From Methanoregula sp. UBA247 (GTDB lineage Archaea > Halobacteriota > Methanomicrobia > Methanomicrobiales > Methanospirillaceae), in assembly GCA_002495055.1 (NCBI GenBank), contig DADR01000037.1:1-27045 (forward strand): 27,045 nt of DNA, in the 5' to 3' direction. Both the position numbers and the translations under genes were made by a program. Below, in pieces: positions 1 to 6,501 of this stretch (its first letter is position 1; each line of letters opens with the position of its first letter). The notes under the pieces are model-generated. The model was not told the origin of the DNA and did not search any database. It was given only the letters and a program-made list of their open reading frames with translations.

Positions 1-566
1 ACGAGGACGATTTTGACTGTGCCGTGATCTGTCTGGAAAGCGACCACCTCCCGAACGCCGATGTCATGAACAAGATTGCCGAGGAAGCTCATGTCGATGT
101 CGCCAATGTCTGCGCTGTCGTTGCACCGACATCGTCCATTGTCGGCTCGGTCCAGGTTTCCGGGCGGTGTGTCGAGACCGCGATCTATAAGCTCAACGAG
201 CTCGGGTTTGATACTAAGAAGATCATCGCGGCCATGGGAACGGCCCCCATCCCGCCCGTCCGCGGACCTAAACTCGCGATGGGAGTCACCAACGACGCCA
301 CCATCTACCATGGCAGGATCAACCTGACCATGAACGCACCGGAGATCAAGGACTATCTCGAGAAGATACCCAGTAACAAATCCAAGGGATACGGCAAACC
401 GTTCAATGACATCTTCAAGGAAGCAGGGTACGACTTCTACAAGATCGACACTGCTCTCTTTTCACCTGCAGAGGTTGTCATCAACGAGTTGTCTGAGGGT
501 GTCGTATATCATGTCGGTGCAGTCAATACCGATGTGGCCCTGAAGTCGTTTGGATTAATGAAGTAA
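1..566 (+). CDS. mch: Methenyltetrahydromethanopterin cyclohydrolase, 3' part
   Basis: Mch interconverts 5,10-methenyl-H4MPT and 5-formyl-H4MPT in the cytoplasmic C1 pathway of methanogenesis. The reading frame is open from the first base, so the 5' part lies outside the window. About 187 codons are visible; the family is usually about 320 residues. Recognition rests on the conserved C-terminal half: the stretch VGSVQVSGRCVETAIYKL, then APIPPVRGPKLAMGVTND, then the block around YGKPFNDIFKEAGYDFY with the ending FSPAEVVINELSEG. The GTG at 24 is internal, not the start. The gene ends in TAA at 564-566 and is followed by two T-runs. It is the clearest marker that the host is a methanogen. GC-rich host-like codons contrast with the AT-rich element that begins near 1160. 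Confidence 0.96.
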   Translation, partial: EDDFDCAVICLESDHLPNADVMNKIAEEAHVDVANVCAVVAPTSSIVGSVQVSGRCVETAIYKLNELGFDTKKIIAAMGTAPIPPVRGPKLAMGVTNDATIYHGRINLTMNAPEIKDYLEKIPSNKSKGYGKPFNDIFKEAGYDFYKIDTALFSPAEVVINELSEGVVYHVGAVNTDVALKSFGLMK

Positions 567-567
567 A

Positions 568-584
568 TTTTTAAAATATTTTTT
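568..584 (+). terminator. T-rich transcription terminator after mch
   Basis: Two runs of T (568-572 and 579-584) follow the mch stop codon within 20 nt. Archaeal RNA polymerase commonly terminates at such runs without a hairpin. The ruvC promoter begins farther downstream. Confidence 0.4.
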
Positions 585-650
585 AACCATGTTTTTGGTG
601 CGTTCAAGCAAAACTTGTTTGCGCAGACACATTCACTCCGCTCACCGTTC

Positions 651-662
651 TCCGTATAATAC
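651..662 (+). promoter_or_regulatory. Putative TATA box for ruvC
   Basis: TATAATA at 655-661 lies about 40 nt upstream of the ruvC ATG at 699. An AGGAG-like ribosome binding site follows near 685-690. Spacing fits an archaeal promoter with a short leader. In the uninterrupted locus this promoter would probably also have served ruvA and ruvB. Confidence 0.35.
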
Positions 663-698
663 AGGACTGCGTATATCTGTTCCAGGAGTTTCTGCTGA

Positions 699-1172
699 AT
701 GATTGTAATCGGGATCGACCCAGGACTTGCACGACTGGGATACGGAGTAATTGAGGTCAATAAGGGGGATATACAGATGCTCTGTTATGGCTGTATAGAA
801 ACATCCGGCAAGGATCTCCGCGCTTCAGAGAGATTATTAAAAATTTATACTGCAATCGAAGCACTTTTCGAAAAATACCAGCCTTCTCATGTATCTCTGG
901 AGAAATTATTCTTCGCAAAGAACATTACATCAGCCATGGGCGTAAGTGAAGTCCGCGGGATTATTCTACTCGCCGCGGAACAGCGTAGTATCCCGATTAC
1001 GGAATACACACCTAACCAGGTAAAACAGGCGATCACCGGATCCGGACGAGCTGATAAACGCCAGATGCAGGATATGATTAAAAGACTTCTCCGGTTGGAT
1101 GAAATTCCCACACCCGATGATGCAGCAGATGGCCTTTCGATTGCCTTATGTCATATCCATATCCTGAGATAA
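699..1172 (+). CDS. ruvC: Holliday junction resolvase RuvC
   Basis: RuvC is a dimeric, metal-dependent endonuclease that cuts Holliday junctions delivered by the RuvAB branch-migration motor. The 157-residue protein has the usual family length. It shows the N-terminal RNase H-fold strand with catalytic D7 (IGIDPG), E68 (HVSLEKLFF) and the C-terminal acidic pair D141 and D144 (PDDAADGLSIA). All four acidic ligands are present, so it should be active. The start is ATG with an AGGAG-like site upstream. Its last codons (CTG AGA and the stop) lie inside the 12-bp repeat that marks the left end of the integrated element. The element contributes the third base of the stop codon (TAA here; TAG would result at the empty site). 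RuvC is typical of bacteria; in archaea it is known mainly from some methanogens. Confidence 0.96.
   Translation: MIVIGIDPGLARLGYGVIEVNKGDIQMLCYGCIETSGKDLRASERLLKIYTAIEALFEKYQPSHVSLEKLFFAKNITSAMGVSEVRGIILLAAEQRSIPITEYTPNQVKQAITGSGRADKRQMQDMIKRLLRLDEIPTPDDAADGLSIALCHIHILR
1160..1171 (+). repeat. Left attachment site (attL core)
   Basis: This is the 12-bp sequence TATCCTGAGATA, identical to 9703-9714. It codes for the end of RuvC (Ile-Leu-Arg, stop). The match ends abruptly on both sides, as expected for a short crossover core. Integration therefore keeps the RuvC protein unchanged. Confidence 0.85.
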
Positions 1173-1183
1173 AGAAAATATTA

Positions 1184-1200
1184 CATATACTTATTTAAAC
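1184..1200 (+). promoter_or_regulatory. Putative integrase promoter
   Basis: An AT-rich block with TATTTAAAC at 1192-1200 lies about 40 nt upstream of the preferred integrase start (1239). It is just inside the left end of the element, so the integrase has its own promoter after insertion. A GGGGTGGGG ribosome-binding stretch follows at 1227-1235. Confidence 0.35.
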
Positions 1201-1238
1201 TTGAACGGATAATCTATGATCATCCCGGGGTGGGGAAA

Positions 1239-2417
1239 ATGGATCGTGGACAGGTATTCGTTACTAAAGAAATGTTCTTAGACCCGGAATCCAGACCGGA
1301 TTCTACAATTGAGTTGTATAGGTATGCTCTTGAAGAATTTCAGAAACACCGGATGGAAAGCCCAAACCGCAATAAGCGTACTATCGTTGATCTCGATGAA
1401 TATATTCAGAAAGTGAAAATAAACGTTTTTTATCAGGATCTTAAAGAGTATGCCGATTATGTGAAATCATCGACTACTAAACGAGGAGGGCGCAAACTCT
1501 CACAAAATACTATCAAATCACGACTGATGCCGATACGAGCATTTGGAAAAGCAAACGGGTTAGAGCTTCAAAAAGAATTGTATGATAAATTATTTGAGAA
1601 ACGGAACGGAAAAAAGATCCGGGATGAATTGCATGATGAGATGTTTACTCTAGAACAGGCACGAAAGACCGCGCAACATCTCACAGTCCCAAATAAAGCC
1701 TTATTCCTAGTTTTATTCAGCTCTGGTATGAGGGTATCTGAGGCACTACAGCTCACACTCGATGACATCAATTGGAAAACGGACCCGGTATCAATCTGTA
1801 TACGAGCTGAAACGACAAAGACGGATAAAAAACGTACTTGTTTTATATCCGGAGAGTGCGCCGAGTACTTGAAAAATGAGTGGTTGCCTATCCGGGAACA
1901 GTATATGGAAAATGCCGATAAGAAAACATCATTCAAAAACGAGAAAATTCACAGGAAAGATAATACCTTACTATTCCGGTTCACGAAAGCCAATTTTGAT
2001 CACCAATTACATCGTGCAACAGACAGGGCAGGATTAACGAAAAGTACCGATACCCGGCGGGTTTACCACACACACTCGCTTAGGAAGTCTTTTGCCACAA
2101 TTATGGGCATGGTTTCAACTGATGCAAAAGAGGCGTTATTGGGGCACATGACGGGATTAAATGAGAATTATGCCAGAATAAAACCATATCTCCCAGAACT
2201 CTACAAAAAAGCAGAACCCGGACTCACGTTAAGCGGTGCAGTATCTCCTGGCGCAGAAGAACTCCAGAAGAAAATCGAACAAATGCAAAAAGACCACGAT
2301 CTGTTAATCGCACAATTACAGGAGAAAAATATCCTCCCCATCGCCCGCGTTGTGAAGTATACGAATAAAAAGACCGGGCAATCGGTAGAAATCGATCAAC
2401 AATTCCAAACAGAATAA
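1239..2417 (+). CDS. Tyrosine recombinase / integrase
   Basis: This enzyme would catalyse site-specific integration and excision at the ruvC/ruvA junction. From the ATG at 1239 it has 392 residues. An N-terminal SAM-like core-binding domain (about 20-110) is followed by the catalytic domain. All catalytic residues are visible: R165 (SSGMRVSEA), K194 (TTKTDKK), H279 and R282 (HSLRKSF), H303 (LLGHMTG) and nucleophile Y311 (NENYARI). A Glu/Lys/Gln-rich helix near 338-365 looks like a coiled coil and is an extension beyond the usual end. I prefer ATG 1239 to the in-frame GTG at 1230 because the GGGGTGG stretch makes a good ribosome binding site for 1239. Position immediately inside attL is typical for an integrase. 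No residue is missing, so the element may still be mobile. Confidence 0.95.
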   Translation: MDRGQVFVTKEMFLDPESRPDSTIELYRYALEEFQKHRMESPNRNKRTIVDLDEYIQKVKINVFYQDLKEYADYVKSSTTKRGGRKLSQNTIKSRLMPIRAFGKANGLELQKELYDKLFEKRNGKKIRDELHDEMFTLEQARKTAQHLTVPNKALFLVLFSSGMRVSEALQLTLDDINWKTDPVSICIRAETTKTDKKRTCFISGECAEYLKNEWLPIREQYMENADKKTSFKNEKIHRKDNTLLFRFTKANFDHQLHRATDRAGLTKSTDTRRVYHTHSLRKSFATIMGMVSTDAKEALLGHMTGLNENYARIKPYLPELYKKAEPGLTLSGAVSPGAEELQKKIEQMQKDHDLLIAQLQEKNILPIARVVKYTNKKTGQSVEIDQQFQTE

Positions 2418-2455
2418 TCCATACTCTTTTATTCGGAATTAACAATTCTTCCGTT

Positions 2456-2662
2456 ATGTCAAATAAGAAAGATGATAAAGAGACTTGGTTAGCTACACAT
2501 CATTGCACACCGGCTTGTAAGATTCATTATAGTTGCGGGTCTACGAGCCAATACGCATCAGGAGAAAAGAGATGTCCGGCGTATTATGATCCAAATTTCA
2601 CTGAAGTTAATCATTTCCAAGAAGAGATAAAGGCAATTTTAAAATCTAAAAGGAAGAAATAA
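2456..2662 (+). CDS. Small Cys-rich protein of the element
   Basis: This 68-residue protein lies 38 nt after the integrase. Four cysteines (C17, C21, C27, C40), with H15, H16 and H24 nearby, suggest a zinc-binding knuckle. The C-terminal third is a Lys-rich amphipathic helix (EEIKAILKSKRKK). I do not recognise a family. No ribosome binding site is visible, but a TTTTATT stretch at 2427-2433 lies about 26 nt upstream, which would fit a leaderless transcript. Its position next to int suggests an excision or regulatory factor, but this is a guess from location only. Confidence 0.6.
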   Translation: MSNKKDDKETWLATHHCTPACKIHYSCGSTSQYASGEKRCPAYYDPNFTEVNHFQEEIKAILKSKRKK

Positions 2663-2706
2663 ATGATTTTATAAGCATTTTTTGAATTGATATAAAATAT
2701 AACCGC

Positions 2707-2802
2707 AAAGTATAAATACTATTAAAGATAATATACTATTGTTGGTATATATTTAGTTCAATGGGTGCCCAACCCAAACGCGAACGCTCTTTTAGATATA
2801 CC
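2707..2802 (+). promoter_or_regulatory. Promoter region and putative operator of the RHH/ATPase operon
   Basis: Two TATA-like stretches (around 2711-2722 and 2744-2754) precede the RHH gene at 2828. A small hairpin, TGGGT at 2762-2766 and ACCCA at 2772-2776, lies where transcription from the second TATA box would begin. The arms GGTATAT (2744-2750) and ATATACC (2796-2802) form a wider inverted repeat around it. Ribbon-helix-helix proteins commonly repress their own promoters at such repeats, so autoregulation is plausible but unproven. Confidence 0.4.
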
Positions 2803-2827
2803 CCTTGTCGAAAAAGGAGTTTAATAG

Positions 2828-2992
2828 ATGACTGTGGAATTTGTCAATTTCCATATCCACCCCGCCACGCGCGAGCGCGTCCGGGAACTCAAGCACAAAG
2901 GACAAACTTATTCCGGCTTTTTAGAGGAAGTGCTTGATCTGTATCAAAACATAAATACAATTCAAAAGTTTTCATTGAGGGATTTGAAATGA
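2828..2992 (+). CDS. Ribbon-helix-helix-like DNA-binding protein
   Basis: This 54-residue ORF has an AGGAG ribosome binding site at 2815-2819 and ends in TGA at 2990-2992, overlapping the next start by 4 nt (ATGA). The sequence shows a beta strand (VEFVNFHIHP), a helix (ATRERVRELKHKG), then TYSGFLEEVLDLY. This is the pattern of the short archaeal RHH proteins that include VapB-like antitoxins and phage regulators. Dimers of such proteins insert the strand into the DNA major groove. Being first in the operon, it is the likely transcriptional switch of the element. It could be an antitoxin, but the downstream protein does not resemble any toxin I know. Confidence 0.7.
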   Translation: MTVEFVNFHIHPATRERVRELKHKGQTYSGFLEEVLDLYQNINTIQKFSLRDLK

Positions 2993-3282
2993 ATCTTACC
3001 GGCACAATTACTGATGTCCGTACTCGCAGAGCTGATGAGATTTTTAAGGTTGCACGTAGTCCCGATCAGGAGATGCTGCATATAACCGTTATAAGTACGG
3101 GAAAATCCACTCGTGTAGCAATGGCCAACGTTCGTAATCCCGATGAGCACAGCCATTTAGGTCAATTTATTAAGAGATACGGAAAACCGCCGCATCCAGG
3201 ACAAACTGTAGAGATTGTTTTTTTGAATGGATATCCGAAAATCGTTTATCCAACTCCTGTAAAATACACAAAGGAGCTCTGA
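2989..3282 (+). CDS. Hypothetical 97-aa beta-rich protein, possibly OB-fold-like
   Basis: This 97-residue protein is translationally coupled to the RHH gene (ATGA overlap). It begins with an alternating strand pattern (LTGTITDVRTR, then MLHITVIS and RVAMANV). A helix with a conserved-looking SHLGQFIKRYGKPPHPGQ follows, and then a hydrophobic strand pair (VEIVFLNGYPKIVY). This layout recalls small OB-fold-like proteins of archaeal proviruses and plasmids, some of which may bind single-stranded DNA. The fold call is inference from pattern alone. Its place between a regulator and a replication-type ATPase supports a role in replication or control. Confidence 0.65.
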   Translation: MNLTGTITDVRTRRADEIFKVARSPDQEMLHITVISTGKSTRVAMANVRNPDEHSHLGQFIKRYGKPPHPGQTVEIVFLNGYPKIVYPTPVKYTKEL

Positions 3283-3289
3283 ATCGGGT

Positions 3290-3430
3290 ATGGACGAGAG
3301 AAAAACGTCCCCCAAAAAGGATAAAAAAGGCATCGTAATTACGCCTAGCTCTTCGTGTCTCCCAGAACAATTTCAGTGGATATGTGATCGATTATCGACT
3401 GTTAAGTATTATTTTAGGTGGTATGAATGA
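3290..3430 (+). CDS. 46-aa peptide coupled to the ATPase gene
   Basis: This short ORF starts with ATG 7 nt after the previous stop. An AAGGAG sequence lies at 3271-3276. The TGA at 3428-3430 overlaps the ATPase start (ATGA). The N-terminal half is Lys/Asp-rich and probably disordered; the C-terminal half is aromatic (FQWICDRL, then VKYYFRWYE). No family is recognised. The exact overlap with the downstream start argues that it is translated, possibly to couple translation of the ATPase. Confidence 0.5.
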   Translation: MDERKTSPKKDKKGIVITPSSSCLPEQFQWICDRLSTVKYYFRWYE

Positions 3431-4587
3431 CTCTCACCAATGAAGAATGTGATCAGATAATTGAAGTTGGTGGATGGGGAAATTTGACCGAAGAGGGTAA
3501 AGAATTACTACTTGAGGCAAAAGTTCACAAATTTTTCGAAGAGACACTCAAAATCTATAATGAAGGATTATTAATCCCCCATTGTGAAACCACATTCGCT
3601 AAAATGTGGTTAGGTGATACACATATCCTTCGGGGTTTGATGTATGTCGTTGCAAATATGCACTTATCGAATCCAGATGAGGGATTGCATTTGCATATTG
3701 CCGGTCCTACAATGTCGGGAAAATCAGATTCGGTGAAAACAGCACTAAAACTCTTCCATCCTAACGACCAACTGATCCGCACATTTTCTCCAAAATGGAT
3801 CTTTCATGCTGGCGATAAGATCCATGAAAATGTTGTGGTGTTTTCGGATGATACTGTATTAGATCCGGAAATTGCTGCACTCTACCGCAATATGCTTACA
3901 AGTTGGCACGAGGGCGTTACGCGAGGCACAGTGATTAATAACAAACCGGTAGATCTTACAATCCCCCGACATGTATCTCTTATCCTAACTTCATTGGACG
4001 GAGTAGTGGAGGAGACCGTTGACGGGCAGGATGAATCCAGGTTCTTAACTCTTGAAGTGCGACGGACACCCGAACAGGAACGTGAGATCCGGCTATTCGT
4101 GCAGGAAGAGAAAGAAAATGTTCAGATCCAGATAGATCAGATACAGACTATTTGGAAAGTTATGGGTATGTTACCCCCAAGAAATATCTCCCTTCATAAG
4201 AAAATCGAGAAAGAGATTCCCATTCGGGAATTTAAGCGGTATCTTACTCTGATAAAATGTAATGCGTTTCTTCATGATCGTTTCATTACTAATGATGAAG
4301 ACATCCAGATGGTTGATGAGTTCTTATCTTACAGTAAACCGATGGTAGACTCACAGACTCCTGCATATTCACGCAAGGAAGCCGCTATTATGTCTGTATT
4401 AACAAATGAATGGAAGACTACTGATATTATCAAAGATGAGACCGGGATGTCTTTGGCGAATGTCTATCGTGCTCTACACGGGACGAAAGGAACTTTTAGT
4501 AACCCGGCCGGCGGACTAATGGCAAAAGAAAAGCGGTTAAAGATACATTTCAATCCAGATGATAGGATATATTCATTCAAATTGTAA
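3427..4587 (+). CDS. P-loop (AAA+/SF3-like) ATPase with C-terminal winged helix, putative replication protein
   Basis: This 386-residue protein has a Walker A motif GPTMSGKS (93-100), a Walker B-like hydrophobic strand ending in two acids (VVVFSDD, 136-142), a sensor-1-like strand LILTSLD (185-191) and a possible arginine finger at R205 (DESRFL). Residues about 330-375 (TTDIIKDETGMSLANVYRAL) look like a winged-helix DNA-binding domain, as in many replication-initiation helicases. The order of ATPase then winged helix, and the repeat array directly downstream (4609-4764), suggest a protein that opens the element's origin. No primase domain is visible. It ends the RHH-97aa-46aa-ATPase operon. 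Alternatives are a DNA-translocating or transcription-regulating ATPase. Confidence 0.75.
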   Translation: MTLTNEECDQIIEVGGWGNLTEEGKELLLEAKVHKFFEETLKIYNEGLLIPHCETTFAKMWLGDTHILRGLMYVVANMHLSNPDEGLHLHIAGPTMSGKSDSVKTALKLFHPNDQLIRTFSPKWIFHAGDKIHENVVVFSDDTVLDPEIAALYRNMLTSWHEGVTRGTVINNKPVDLTIPRHVSLILTSLDGVVEETVDGQDESRFLTLEVRRTPEQEREIRLFVQEEKENVQIQIDQIQTIWKVMGMLPPRNISLHKKIEKEIPIREFKRYLTLIKCNAFLHDRFITNDEDIQMVDEFLSYSKPMVDSQTPAYSRKEAAIMSVLTNEWKTTDIIKDETGMSLANVYRALHGTKGTFSNPAGGLMAKEKRLKIHFNPDDRIYSFKL

Positions 4588-4596
4588 TTACACTCT

Positions 4597-4606
4597 TCTT
4601 TTTTTT
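4597..4606 (+). terminator. T-run terminator after the ATPase operon
   Basis: A run of eight T at 4599-4606 follows the ATPase stop codon by about 12 nt. It would separate this operon from the repeat region. Confidence 0.4.
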
Positions 4607-4608
4607 AA

Positions 4609-4764
4609 TGTAAATGGTTTTCACGTCTGGTATTTACACATTTACACTATTTTCGCTCAAATAGGGAATGACACTTACCATTATTAAATAATTCGATTAT
4701 ACTACTTACTTACTTAAAAATAATGTAAATGTATGTAAATAACGTCTGAAAAGAAAGTGTAAAT
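4609..4764. repeat. Iteron-like array, candidate replication origin or operator
   Basis: The 7-mer TGTAAAT occurs four times on the plus strand (4609-4615, 4724-4730, 4734-4740, 4758-4764) and twice inverted (4632-4638, 4640-4646). A second motif, ACGTCTG, occurs at 4623-4629 and 4742-4748, both times shortly after a TGTAAAT copy. The spacer is very AT-rich. No gene reads through. Such arrays next to a replication ATPase gene are typical of origins that bind an initiator; binding by the RHH protein is the alternative. One more TGTAAAT lies at 5139-5145. Confidence 0.55.
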
Positions 4765-4787
4765 GAAATGAAAATAGGTGTTAATAA

Positions 4788-4946
4788 CTATTCGACCCGT
4801 CCATCTTCATGCACTAGATGCCCGAATTCACAGGTAAGCACACCGGGAATTTTATCCTCCTTAGGAAACCATATCTTTTCTTTCAGGTGTCCTTTACATC
4901 TTGGCTTTGGGCACGGATCACCCTCTTTTAAAGATATTTTTTTCAT
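4788..4946 (-). CDS. 52-aa zinc-ribbon-like protein on the minus strand
   Basis: The minus-strand frame from ATG 4946 to TAG 4788 encodes 52 residues. C12 and C17 (DPCPKPRCKGH) and C39 with H43 and H46 (LTCEFGHLVH) form a zinc-ribbon-like pair of knuckles; beta-type sequence lies between them. A TATA-like TTATATTAA at about 4970-4979 is about 26 nt upstream of the ATG, which fits a leaderless transcript. The overlapping plus-strand frame (4768-5040) has a poor hydrophobic composition and is probably a shadow. The gene is transcribed toward the iteron array, so it is the only minus-strand gene of the left half of the element. A regulatory role is possible; no family is recognised. Confidence 0.6.
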   Translation of the reverse strand: MKKISLKEGDPCPKPRCKGHLKEKIWFPKEDKIPGVLTCEFGHLVHEDGRVE

Positions 4947-5066
4947 AATACATGATTATTATGAAGTCATTAATATAAGTTTAGTTAAACTTCCTCGCCC
5001 GCGCTTCGTAATGATAACCCTTGTCATATTCTTATTCTAAAATAAGTGAATGAAATTCGACGTGAG

Positions 5067-5094
5067 TATATAAAGGAAACCCGCGACATGTCGC
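5067..5094 (+). promoter_or_regulatory. Strong TATA box with palindromic operator-like site
   Basis: TATATAAA at 5067-5074 is followed by the perfect 12-bp palindrome GCGACATGTCGC at 5083-5094, placed just before the expected start of transcription (about 5096). The 150 nt downstream carry no convincing protein gene before the next promoter. Either a long leader or a small RNA may be made. A repressor binding the palindrome is a reasonable inference. Confidence 0.45.
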
Positions 5095-5184
5095 TGTTAA
5101 ACATCAACGTATCTGATAGTATAATTTAGTAATACGAATGTAAATATGTGTAATAAGATACATTTAAATACAATGAAAACAAAG

Positions 5185-5231
5185 TATATATAACTATCTG
5201 TCACAAGTGGATCTATTTTATAACGACAGAT
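5185..5231 (+). promoter_or_regulatory. Promoter of the packaging operon with inverted repeat
   Basis: TATATATA at 5185-5192 precedes the first gene of the packaging operon (ATG 5245). ATCTGTC (5196-5202) and GACAGAT (5225-5231) form a 7-bp inverted repeat with a 22-nt spacer that straddles the expected transcription start near 5213. A TTGGAG ribosome binding site follows at 5233-5238. The repeat could be an operator for late-gene control. Confidence 0.5.
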
Positions 5232-5244
5232 GTTGGAGAATTAA

Positions 5245-5841
5245 ATGCGACAAGAATTGAAAGCGTTAGCTAAACGCATACATGATCTCGAATTGGCAGG
5301 GTCAACCCCGCGTATTATTCAGGAAGTCAGGAATACCGAATTAAAGAAGCTCATGGAGTTACGCAAACAGCGCCATGAAGAGGCTGTGGCAGGCATTGAT
5401 GCAACGATAACGGAGATACGTGACCTGTTCAACCCGTCACCTAAAGACGACCCTGTAAGCCTGGCGCGGCATTTACGATTGGATGCAACATACAGCGCGA
5501 TGCCGACAAACAAATTAAAAGCGCTTGTTAAGGGCGGTATGAAAGACATTCCCCGCGAGGACTTACCAGTAATTGGTGCAACGTTAAGGAAAAGGGGTAT
5601 GGCAGAAGATTCTGATACCGTTTATATGACGTATGAATCACGGGAAAATGAGTGGAAAACGTCGCCGTATGTACAAAGTTTGCAGAATACAAAAGCGAAA
5701 CTCATACTATTGAATCAGGATGACGGTCAGCTTTTTATCGGATCTGATATTGATCATCCCACGAAAGAAGATTTTGCGCAGGTTTCACGAGAGGGTATCA
5801 TTTCATTTAAGGACGACGATGGTTCGGTGATTCTGGTATGA
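5245..5841 (+). CDS. Hypothetical protein, first gene of the packaging operon
   Basis: This 198-residue protein starts with ATG, with a GGAG ribosome binding site 6 nt upstream. Residues 1-65 are strongly helical and charged (many Lys, Glu, Arg, Leu), like a coiled coil. A middle region (about 80-125) is basic. The C-terminal 60 residues alternate strands and end acidic (SFKDDDGSVILV). I do not recognise a family. Its stop overlaps the next start (ATGA), and it heads a run that leads to the terminase genes. In tailed viruses this position can hold DNA-binding or packaging accessory proteins, but nothing in the sequence proves that here. Confidence 0.65.
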   Translation: MRQELKALAKRIHDLELAGSTPRIIQEVRNTELKKLMELRKQRHEEAVAGIDATITEIRDLFNPSPKDDPVSLARHLRLDATYSAMPTNKLKALVKGGMKDIPREDLPVIGATLRKRGMAEDSDTVYMTYESRENEWKTSPYVQSLQNTKAKLILLNQDDGQLFIGSDIDHPTKEDFAQVSREGIISFKDDDGSVILV

Positions 5842-6035
5842 AAAACGAGATGATGCCGACCATGTTTCACACGATGGACAGGCTTACCGATGCAGAGTTA
5901 GCGTATAAAGTGAAATCTGCGCGGATGTTGGATCTCACTACGATAGAATTACTCAATTTAATTATCTTTTTACGTCGTAAAGGCAATTTTAACAGTCTAA
6001 ACTCTCTTTTAGATTATCTCGTTGAACTCCGGTGA
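5838..6035 (+). CDS. Hypothetical 65-aa helical protein
   Basis: This ORF overlaps the previous stop by 4 nt (ATGA) and ends in TGA at 6033-6035; the GGTGA that contains this stop also serves as ribosome binding site for the next gene. The product is helical, with regularly spaced leucines (TTIELLNLIIFLRR, LNSLLDYLVEL), and small enough to be an adaptor or a DNA-binding helper. No family is recognised. The tight coupling on both sides supports translation. Confidence 0.6.
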   Translation: MKNEMMPTMFHTMDRLTDAELAYKVKSARMLDLTTIELLNLIIFLRRKGNFNSLNSLLDYLVELR

Positions 6036-6039
6036 CCTC

Positions 6040-6501
6040 ATGCCGAAGTGTGAGATATGCGGGTCACCTTCCCGTAGTGCGTTAGAATCGGATAGGACGC
6101 AGGGTATGATCTATTCCCAGCTATCAGAAAAATACGGGTTCACAGTTAGGAAAATTCAGTACCATTTAGACCGTCATTGGAAGAAACCGCGAGATGAAGC
6201 AACCCCGGCAGAGCTACAGAAACGGTTAGATGCGTTAGTCGAAAAATGCGAAAACCTTGTCAGCGATTCTGATGAGGCAACATTCGGGCAGAAAACAAAG
6301 GCGTTAGGAACGCTGAATTCTGTATTAAAAACCGCCCTACAAACGGCAGGGATGTTAAAATCGTTAGCCCCACCAAGCCAGATATCGCATGATTTCACAC
6401 AATCGCATGAATACCGGGTTTTAGTGGCGAAAATAAACGAGGCGGTTGTCTGTTCGGGATGCCGAACGAAGTTGCTAGAGGTGATTCATGCAAGCTCTTG
6501 A
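6040..6501 (+). CDS. Small-terminase-like zinc finger / HTH protein
   Basis: From ATG 6040 the protein has 153 residues. A GGTGA ribosome binding site lies at 6031-6035, so I prefer this start to the in-frame TTG at 6022. The N-terminus pairs C4 and C7 (CEICG) with H42 and H46 (YHLDRH) around a helix-turn-helix (IYSQLSEKYGFTVRKIQYHL). This CxxC-HTH-HxxxH layout is common in phage proteins encoded just before the large terminase, which recognise the packaging site. A helical middle (65-115) may mediate oligomerisation. A second CxxC (CSGC) sits near the C-terminus. The stop overlaps the large-terminase ATPase start by 14 nt. The role is inferred from domain and position. Confidence 0.7.
   Translation: MPKCEICGSPSRSALESDRTQGMIYSQLSEKYGFTVRKIQYHLDRHWKKPRDEATPAELQKRLDALVEKCENLVSDSDEATFGQKTKALGTLNSVLKTALQTAGMLKSLAPPSQISHDFTQSHEYRVLVAKINEAVVCSGCRTKLLEVIHASS

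Noticed and set aside
2761..2937. A 58-aa plus-strand frame with several cysteines overlapping the RHH gene
   Set aside because: No ribosome binding site, while the RHH frame has AGGAG and couples to the next gene.
2828..3282. Toxin-antitoxin pair formed by the RHH protein and the 97-aa protein
   Set aside because: The 97-aa protein resembles no toxin family I know (PIN, RelE, MazF), and the operon continues into an ATPase, so a regulator/replication cassette is more likely.
4768..5040. Plus-strand 90-aa ORF
   Set aside because: Low-complexity hydrophobic end, no ribosome binding site, and a better zinc-ribbon gene lies on the opposite strand.
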